Of a DNA stretch of 5,105 nt, positions 1 through 5,105 are shown in pieces. How positions within the stretch are numbered: position 1 is the stretch's first letter; the number at the start of each line of letters is the position of its first letter. The notes beneath the pieces are model-generated. The model searched no databases, was not told where the DNA came from, and saw only the letters and a program-made list of their open reading frames with translations. The stretch comes from Methanobacteriota archaeon (GTDB taxonomy: Archaea > Thermoplasmatota > Poseidoniia > Poseidoniales > Thalassarchaeaceae): positions 2,797 to 7,901 of the forward strand of contig PAUH01000006.1 in the NCBI GenBank assembly GCA_002712645.1. Reading direction: 5' to 3'. Both the position numbers and the translations under genes were made by a program.

Positions 1-424
1 CTATGTGGTATATCTCGCCGGTCTCGGGGTCGGTTCTCCTTCCAGTGATCCTGCCGACTATTATGTCGTCAGGTACGTTCAGAGAAAGCACCATGGACAC
101 GGGAGTCAGGCTCTCCAGGGCCTGCGCCTGAGGAATCGTACGTGGGAATCCATCGAATAGAAGTCCGTCTGACGCGTCTTCCCGCTGGAGCCTTCTCCTA
201 ATCAGTTCGATGATGATCGAGTCGGGAACTAGTAGGCCCTTCTCCATGTACGACTTGGCTTCATTGCCAACATCACTTTGCTCGCTCACTGCTTCACGCA
301 GCATATCTCCCGTGGAAACCTGCGGTTTACCCGTTATTTCGGATATAAGGCCGGACTGTGTGCCTTTTCCAGCACCGGGAGGGCCGAACAATATTATCGA
401 TTCACTGCGTCCCCGAGACTCCAT
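1..424 (-). CDS. adk: Adenylate kinase, bacterial type (C-terminus outside window)
   Basis: This enzyme catalyses the reversible reaction ATP + AMP = 2 ADP in the cytoplasm and balances adenine nucleotides. Translation from the ATG at 424-422 gives 141 residues before the window edge, about two thirds of the usual ~215. Recognisable elements are the P-loop GPPGAGKGT (residues 14-22), the AMP-binding STGDMLR (37-43), the DGFPRTIPQAQ segment (91-101), and VPDD..VGRI.GRR (117-130), which leads into the LID. The LID starts GRRTDPETGEIYH (128-140). It lacks the cysteines of zinc-binding LIDs, so it is probably the zinc-free type. The order of motifs matches bacterial Adk (E. coli type) and not the separate archaeal AdkA family. 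The start is supported by an AGGAGG ribosome binding site seven bases upstream and by the P-loop lying close to the N-terminus, as usual. The gene follows the protease gene on the same strand after 42 bp, so co-transcription is possible. The family call is very secure; the rest of the LID and the C-terminus cannot be seen. Confidence 0.96.
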   Translation of the reverse strand, partial: MESRGRSESIILFGPPGAGKGTQSGLISEITGKPQVSTGDMLREAVSEQSDVGNEAKSYMEKGLLVPDSIIIELIRRRLQREDASDGLLFDGFPRTIPQAQALESLTPVSMVLSLNVPDDIIVGRITGRRTDPETGEIYHI

Positions 425-466
425 TAGTTTGCCTCCTGTGCCGATAGTGCTTAAACTGCTGTGGAT
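425..466 (-). other. Short intergenic gap between protease gene and adk
   Basis: These 42 bases separate the protease stop codon (TAA at 469-467) from the adk ATG. Apart from the Shine-Dalgarno site I see no stem-loop and no T-run that would act as a terminator on the minus strand. The AT-rich stretch TTAAAT (470-465) overlaps the protease stop codon and lies about 25 bases upstream of where a short-leader adk transcript could begin. It is only a weak TATA-box candidate. The simplest reading is read-through transcription from the protease gene into adk, possibly with a minor internal promoter. Confidence 0.5.
432..437 (-). promoter_or_regulatory. Shine-Dalgarno site of adk
   Basis: The minus strand reads AGGAGG followed by seven bases (CAAACTA) and then the ATG of adk. 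This is a near-perfect anti-16S match at ordinary spacing. It fixes the adk start and implies a transcript with a 5' leader rather than a leaderless one. Confidence 0.85.
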
Positions 467-3400
467 TTAACCCTGATTCTCCTTGAGCCATTCGGAGCCA
501 TACTCTCTCCATTGGTCCATTGACCAGCCATCCGGCAGTCCGCTTGGAGGTAGCGGAGGAGTTGTTTTGCCTGGAAGGGGGGGTAGATCTAATTTGGGCA
601 TCGAGTCCCTAATGGCAGCCTCCATATCGCCTCTTTTCACAGTGGTGCTAAGGGTTTCATCGGCGGCTTCCGTGGACAGTGCGTTCATCCTACGTGTGGA
701 TGCCTCGCCCTGCATAAGGGCGGAGCCCTCAGGAATCAAATCCTCTCCGGGGTTCTCTGATTCAGGCGATGAGCGTCTCAGAGAAATTATTCCGGCTGTT
801 GCGGCAAAGACGAGTAGTATGAAAACAAGCGGCATTACGAACGGAGGCAGGGAGTTGCCGATTCCGCTTCCAGTGGCTGGCAGCACGTAGACCGTTACGG
901 ATTGAGGCTCGTCTAACGCCAAATTGGTCTCATCGCAGGATAGGCCTACGGGATAGAATGTTACGAGGAAGTTTTCAATTCCCGGGGTCGCTTCCTTGTC
1001 AACGCCCAACGTGAAGTCGAGAGTCCTCGATTCTCCTGGGGCCATCTCCGTTGGTTCCCCCGTGGCACTCAACTCCGAGAATACGTCTGATTCCTGTGTC
1101 ACATCCATGCTGAAGGCAGATGGGATATTGCCTACATTGTGCACAGTTGCGGAGAATACGGCGTAGTCCCCCGCTTCCACTGAAGGATACTCGGAGGCCT
1201 CGAGTGAAAATCCGCATGTCTCCCTGACTGAGACCTGAATGTCGGCTGACTGGAGTTCGATCTGATCTTCAAGCAGCTCATTCGTGCCTTCAACGATGAT
1301 TGAAACTACTTCTCCTGTTTGATCTACAGGCCAACCGGCAGGAACGCCGACGCCCATGACCAGCGTAAGGTCTTGATTCGGTTCGATGAAAGAGGGGGAT
1401 ATCGATTGGAGGCCGATTGCCCATCCCTCGGCAGTTCCCGTGAATGTCCAAGATAGATCAAGCCGCACATTCCCAGGATTGGATATGCCAAGGGGGAATT
1501 CTGCAAATTCGCCTGCTAGTAGTTCAAGAGTTTCCGGAGCCTGCATGGATATCTCCAGACGTGGTTGGAGAATGAATCTTGAAGAGTCGATTACTGTGAC
1601 TTGCTGACCTTCTGTGGTTCGGAACGTGAGTAATGCGCGATCCCCCATGGATGCTGTTGGCGGGGCTATCGAAGTTGCCAAGATGCTGGCCATGGAGCCC
1701 GCTTCAACAGAGACATCTATGGAGGCCCCGCCGTCAAATACAGATATCGCCACTGGATTGGAGGATTCCGGATTTAGAGTTGCTTCCAGCCCCCACGTTG
1801 AGTCCGAGAGTCTGATGGTCACGGACATTTGCATGTCGATATTGCCTCTGTTGTAGATTTCTAACATCGAGTCCTCCCTGACCATATTCAGCACTGGCCT
1901 ATCATCCGAAGCCGCGATTGGGGGCAGTTCGTTCCCATCGCCGTCTGAAAGCTTCGTTGTGAAGTCCCTGCTCTCTTCAACCACAAGAGATGCCTGTATG
2001 GTTTCGCTGGGACCGTCGCCGTCAGGAGAGGATATCATGCATGTAACGATCTCTACATGTCCAGACGAAGGCAGCCCTAAGGTCGCAGGAGGGACCAAGA
2101 CGGATACTGGTATCGTGATATATTCCAATCTTGCCAGTTCAGGCAGTAGAACTGTATCTGACAAGATTGAGTCTATACGCGTAGACCAGCCGCTGGCAGA
2201 GGAGCATTGCGCCTCATATATCGTGTCCCCATTGCCCGTATTCAGAACCGCCATATCGAAAGAGGCGAAGTTTCCTGGCCGGGAAGAGAAATCGTCCAAT
2301 CCACTAGCGAGTATCTGGAGTCCCTCAACACGAGGGACCTCGACCTCGAATGCTCTGCTATTGACGACGGTGGGGTTCTGGACATCCCTCACGACGACTC
2401 GTGACATGAAATCCCCTGGCACTGCAAAAATGGGCGTACCCTGTGCGTCGGGATCGGCACTTTCGTCAGTCATCGTGAGAGTGACTGTGATGTTGTCATT
2501 GGGTTGGCCTGAGGCGGCTAATTCAATGGGGCCTGATTCCGAAATTACCCTCGCCCATTCGTCATCAGGGTTTACCAGCGCGCCTCCGTCTATCACCTGT
2601 TTGACAGGAGTGGCGATCAGGGATATCGTAACGTCCGAAGTACCAACATTTTTCACTATGAAATCAAATGCTGAGGAGACTTCCGAAGTTGGGTCGAGAA
2701 CTCTGGATGATGCCGATTCAATCTCGTCAGAGTCAGGCAAAGAACCATCCTGCATCAAAGGGGTAATCTCGAGACCCTGCTTGGATACCTGTATCTCCAA
2801 TTGAGCGATATTGTTGTTCGAACCTGAAACCTCGTCATTCGACTCTACCACGTCGGCACCGACATCGATCCTCAATTCAAGCAGATGCGTGCCAACGGAT
2901 TGGAATGCATGCTGTACCGCCCATGTCTCAGTCCCTCCTGGCGAGAGGCGTGGCCTTGCATTTGTGGCTATGCTCTCCTGTTCAGTTATATCGAATATCT
3001 CGACACTGTAAGATTCGCTCAAAATATTCCCCTGATTGCGCCATTTCATCTGTATCAGGAGTTGTTCCCCCTCGAATATCACATCGTCATTGATTCTCAG
3101 CGAGTCATCCAGGACTGTGAAATCCGCATGATCTACCCATTGTGCATCGGCAGTAATCACCAGAGAGTAACCGTTCTGAGTGACTCCTGCGACGTCCCTG
3201 ACCTCAACCACCCATGTGCCACTCTCAGCATCTTGGAGACGCAGTCTCTCGACATTATTCAGATGGTCCGCAGTCGTGGACGGGGTACTGAATCCTTGTG
3301 AGAAAGCGTTTCCAGCATATTGGACGCCGCTCGGGCTTGTCACAAGCAGATTCAGATCGTTGATCAGTCTCGAAGCGCTATCCACAGCGTTTACCGAACC

Positions 3401-5105
3401 CTCTAGATCCGTCCATGACAGGGTGATGTCGAGAGGGCCCTGTTGAACATCGACGAGCTGTACGAGTGCTTCCCCGGGTCTGAGTTCGTGACCGTAATCC
3501 ATGAGTGTATTGAGGGCGGTTCCATCAGCCGAGACGGGGTTCAAAGTTCTCATGAGGTCGATATGGCCCCAGCCCTCATTGGAGTTAGGTATGTCTGGTT
3601 GACCTAGATCAGATGCGCCATTGATTAGAATTGCCTTGACAAGGGATGCATCTGGTTCAGATATTCCAAGGTCCTCTCTGAGATGCTGCCTCACGAGCAA
3701 AGCTGCACCAGTGGCGGTTCCGGTGGCCATGGACGATCCGCTGTCCGAGAAATAGAGGGGGGTCGTAGAATCGCCATGTAACGCATCAGAGCAGGATTGG
3801 CCGGGGACTGCTGTGGCTTCCTGTGCGCGTGCAGAGCATATCTCGCCACCGGGGGCCACCAGATCTGGTTTTATTCGCCCGTCGAGGGTCCCACCCGAAT
3901 TATTCGATGATGGTGAACTTGGAGACTGTGCTCCTCCCGAACCTTGAGTCGATGCCCCTACTGTGAGTACATTCTTTGCAGTGCCAGGCGGCGTGGTGGT
4001 TGCTCCTTGTGTGGATCCTAGGTCACCAGATGCGAAGACTGCTAGATACGATGGCTGATCTACAATGAATGAGTCCGCTGAATTTGAGTCCGTGGTGTAT
4101 TCGCCCGGTTGATTCGCGCTTCCCCATGCATTGGAATGGGTCCGAGCCTGATTATTCAGCGAGTGGAAGAACATACTGTATATTGTTCCCCAGCGAGCTA
4201 GAAGGCCGGAAGTATCGTACTCAATTTGATAGAAATTGACTTCTGCAGCAGGCGCTATACCCAGAGTCTGATCATCATCGGAGGCATTTCCCACGATGAT
4301 TCCCGTGACGTGAGTGCCGTGGCCAGAATTTGTGTCCGATGCTGAATTATCCGGGCCGAACTGATTGTAGACAGCCCTGATATTATCTTCTATTGATGGG
4401 TGATCTTCATCGATACCCGTATCTGTTATCGATACTATCTCACCTGAGCCGTCATAATCCAGGGGAGGGGCGGGGGAAATCGGAGATAGACCCATTATCG
4501 ACCTCGAGTCTGCATCATGGGACACTATGCTAGCTCCCTTGGAAATATGCATTACACGACCATCGATGAGCAGCCTTGCTATCACTAGAGAATCGATTGA
4601 CTTGGCTTGACAGAGCCTATCCTCGCATCTAATCTCGGATCCAGGCGAGTATGTGAACTGGAGTAGTGACTCCTCCATAGATTTGAGTTCGGCTGGCTCT
4701 ATGTCCCTGGTTAGATGGACATCTATATCCAAAAGTGCCCTCTGACCATCTACGAGGGAGGGGTCTATCCTCCAGGAAGTCGGAAGGGGTTCCACCCATC
4801 GTATTGATTGCTCCATGGAGAGCGATTCAATCGTGCTGATTCCCTCCGGCCCTTGCATGATAGAGAATATGGCAGCATGATCCGGATAGAAATCCTGGAA
4901 AATCCCCCCAGATGCAACTACGACCTCGATCATATTTCTTAGATCCGTTGAGGTCGATTGGATTATCACTAATCCGTCGAATTCCATCCTTTCGATCAAC
5001 GAATATGTGTTTGGAACATCCAGAAGTGGGTCGTATGCGCCGTATGGGCCATGTATCAAATTCGAGGGAGGGAGCAAATCCACGGCGGCCAACGATGGCG
5101 AGGGA
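467..5105 (-). CDS. Membrane-anchored KP-43-like subtilisin family (S8) serine protease (5' end outside window)
   Basis: Probable surface endopeptidase; residues are numbered from the TTG at 5092. The frame stays open to the window edge, and the residues across the TTG (PSPSLAAVD) look like a signal-peptidase site, so the true start is probably outside. A propeptide covers about 1-205. The catalytic domain (about 212-520) has Asp224 in ITDTGID, His258 in GHGTHVTG, HSNAWG (319-324), DGRIKPDLVAPG (404-415) and Ser454 in GSSMATG. The order of these motifs and the following jelly-roll domain (about 538-648, with LINDLNLLVTSPSG and NNVERL) match KP-43-type subtilases. A CARDB-like domain (about 655-768) and five more Ig-like modules reach about 1403. 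One transmembrane helix (about 1417-1437) is followed by Arg-Arg, placing the Pro-rich, Trp-containing tail (1441-1541) in the cytoplasm. Odd points are Asp357 where the oxyanion-hole Asn is expected, and a Ser/Asn/Gly loop in place of the usual FSSRGP motif. The family call is secure; activity and substrate are not shown. Confidence 0.93.
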   Translation of the reverse strand, partial: PSPSLAAVDLLPPSNLIHGPYGAYDPLLDVPNTYSLIERMEFDGLVIIQSTSTDLRNMIEVVVASGGIFQDFYPDHAAIFSIMQGPEGISTIESLSMEQSIRWVEPLPTSWRIDPSLVDGQRALLDIDVHLTRDIEPAELKSMEESLLQFTYSPGSEIRCEDRLCQAKSIDSLVIARLLIDGRVMHISKGASIVSHDADSRSIMGLSPISPAPPLDYDGSGEIVSITDTGIDEDHPSIEDNIRAVYNQFGPDNSASDTNSGHGTHVTGIIVGNASDDDQTLGIAPAAEVNFYQIEYDTSGLLARWGTIYSMFFHSLNNQARTHSNAWGSANQPGEYTTDSNSADSFIVDQPSYLAVFASGDLGSTQGATTTPPGTAKNVLTVGASTQGSGGAQSPSSPSSNNSGGTLDGRIKPDLVAPGGEICSARAQEATAVPGQSCSDALHGDSTTPLYFSDSGSSMATGTATGAALLVRQHLREDLGISEPDASLVKAILINGASDLGQPDIPNSNEGWGHIDLMRTLNPVSADGTALNTLMDYGHELRPGEALVQLVDVQQGPLDITLSWTDLEGSVNAVDSASRLINDLNLLVTSPSGVQYAGNAFSQGFSTPSTTADHLNNVERLRLQDAESGTWVVEVRDVAGVTQNGYSLVITADAQWVDHADFTVLDDSLRINDDVIFEGEQLLIQMKWRNQGNILSESYSVEIFDITEQESIATNARPRLSPGGTETWAVQHAFQSVGTHLLELRIDVGADVVESNDEVSGSNNNIAQLEIQVSKQGLEITPLMQDGSLPDSDEIESASSRVLDPTSEVSSAFDFIVKNVGTSDVTISLIATPVKQVIDGGALVNPDDEWARVISESGPIELAASGQPNDNITVTLTMTDESADPDAQGTPIFAVPGDFMSRVVVRDVQNPTVVNSRAFEVEVPRVEGLQILASGLDDFSSRPGNFASFDMAVLNTGNGDTIYEAQCSSASGWSTRIDSILSDTVLLPELARLEYITIPVSVLVPPATLGLPSSGHVEIVTCMISSPDGDGPSETIQASLVVEESRDFTTKLSDGDGNELPPIAASDDRPVLNMVREDSMLEIYNRGNIDMQMSVTIRLSDSTWGLEATLNPESSNPVAISVFDGGASIDVSVEAGSMASILATSIAPPTASMGDRALLTFRTTEGQQVTVIDSSRFILQPRLEISMQAPETLELLAGEFAEFPLGISNPGNVRLDLSWTFTGTAEGWAIGLQSISPSFIEPNQDLTLVMGVGVPAGWPVDQTGEVVSIIVEGTNELLEDQIELQSADIQVSVRETCGFSLEASEYPSVEAGDYAVFSATVHNVGNIPSAFSMDVTQESDVFSELSATGEPTEMAPGESRTLDFTLGVDKEATPGIENFLVTFYPVGLSCDETNLALDEPQSVTVYVLPATGSGIGNSLPPFVMPLVFILLVFAATAGIISLRRSSPESENPGEDLIPEGSALMQGEASTRRMNALSTEAADETLSTTVKRGDMEAAIRDSMPKLDLPPLPGKTTPPLPPSGLPDGWSMDQWREYGSEWLKENQG
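884..3130 (-). repeat. Six diverged Ig-like (CARDB/NEW3-type) modules within the protease
   Basis: Residues about 655-1403 of the protease form a chain of beta-rich modules. Each has a hydrophobic strand ending in an N-x-G-[N/T] turn: NQGN at 686, NVGT at 815, NTGN at 951, NRGN at 1081, NPGN at 1205 and NVGN at 1319. The spacing is 114-136 residues, the size of one Ig-like fold. The first module looks like CARDB (it ends in the acidic ESNDEVSGSNNN segment) and the later ones like NEW3-type domains, with lines such as APGESRTLDFTLGV. Sequence identity between modules is low, so these are old structural repeats and not recent DNA duplications. They probably act as a stalk holding the catalytic domain away from the membrane or bind surface polymers; this role is inferred. 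Confidence 0.65.

Noticed and set aside
449..454. TTTAAG-like sequence on the minus strand as a TATA box for adk
   Set aside because: A start about 25 bases downstream would fall at the ATG and exclude the strong Shine-Dalgarno site, so it does not fit the evident translation signal.
210..470. 86-codon open frame on the plus strand
   Set aside because: It is antisense to the adk start, including the P-loop codons, which are clearly coding on the minus strand.
483..890. 135-codon open frame on the plus strand
   Set aside because: It is antisense to the protease membrane helix and tail, and its translation is Ser/Gly/Pro-rich without any family signature.
1928..1945. DGDGNE segment (residues 1050-1055) as an EF-hand or dockerin-type calcium loop
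   Set aside because: The DxDxN start fits, but the acidic residue expected at loop position 12 is missing and there are no flanking helices. It is more likely an acidic linker between modules, though calcium binding cannot be excluded.
1959..2804. 281-codon open frame on the plus strand
   Set aside because: It lies wholly antisense to the protease Ig-like region, its translation shows no recognisable domain, and the opposite frame encodes coherent conserved modules. It is a shadow of codon bias.

Overview
The window looks like archaeal DNA of roughly balanced base composition. It is most plausibly from a planktonic marine euryarchaeon of the Poseidoniales (Marine Group II) type. This assignment is inference. 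It rests on a very large surface subtilase with many Ig-like modules, a C-terminal membrane anchor, and a cytoplasmic tail ending in a Trp-rich motif of a kind I associate with that group. It also rests on a neighbouring bacterial-type adenylate kinase. No rRNA or other marker gene is present to confirm it.

Layout: both supported genes lie on the minus strand and together fill almost the whole window. Positions 467-5105 hold one gene for a KP-43-like (S8 family) serine protease. It is open at the right edge, so its true start and most of its signal peptide lie outside. In order, the protein has: the end of a probable signal peptide, a long propeptide that looks like two related modules, a subtilase catalytic domain (Asp224/His258/Ser454, counting the TTG at 5092 as residue 1), a jelly-roll domain, about six Ig-like (CARDB/NEW3-type) modules, one transmembrane helix, and a cytoplasmic tail. 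Positions 425-466 are a 42-bp gap with a clear Shine-Dalgarno sequence. Positions 1-424 hold the first 141 residues of a bacterial-type adenylate kinase, which runs off the left edge.

The protease is probably an extracellular, membrane-tethered enzyme that degrades proteins at the cell surface. The kinase is a cytoplasmic housekeeping enzyme. The short gap without a visible terminator allows co-transcription, but there is no obvious functional link.

The most interesting points are an apparent Asn-to-Asp change at the oxyanion-hole position of the protease, its Trp-rich C-terminal tail, and its apparently duplicated propeptide. I see no mobile element, CRISPR array, RNA gene or clearly novel multi-gene system.
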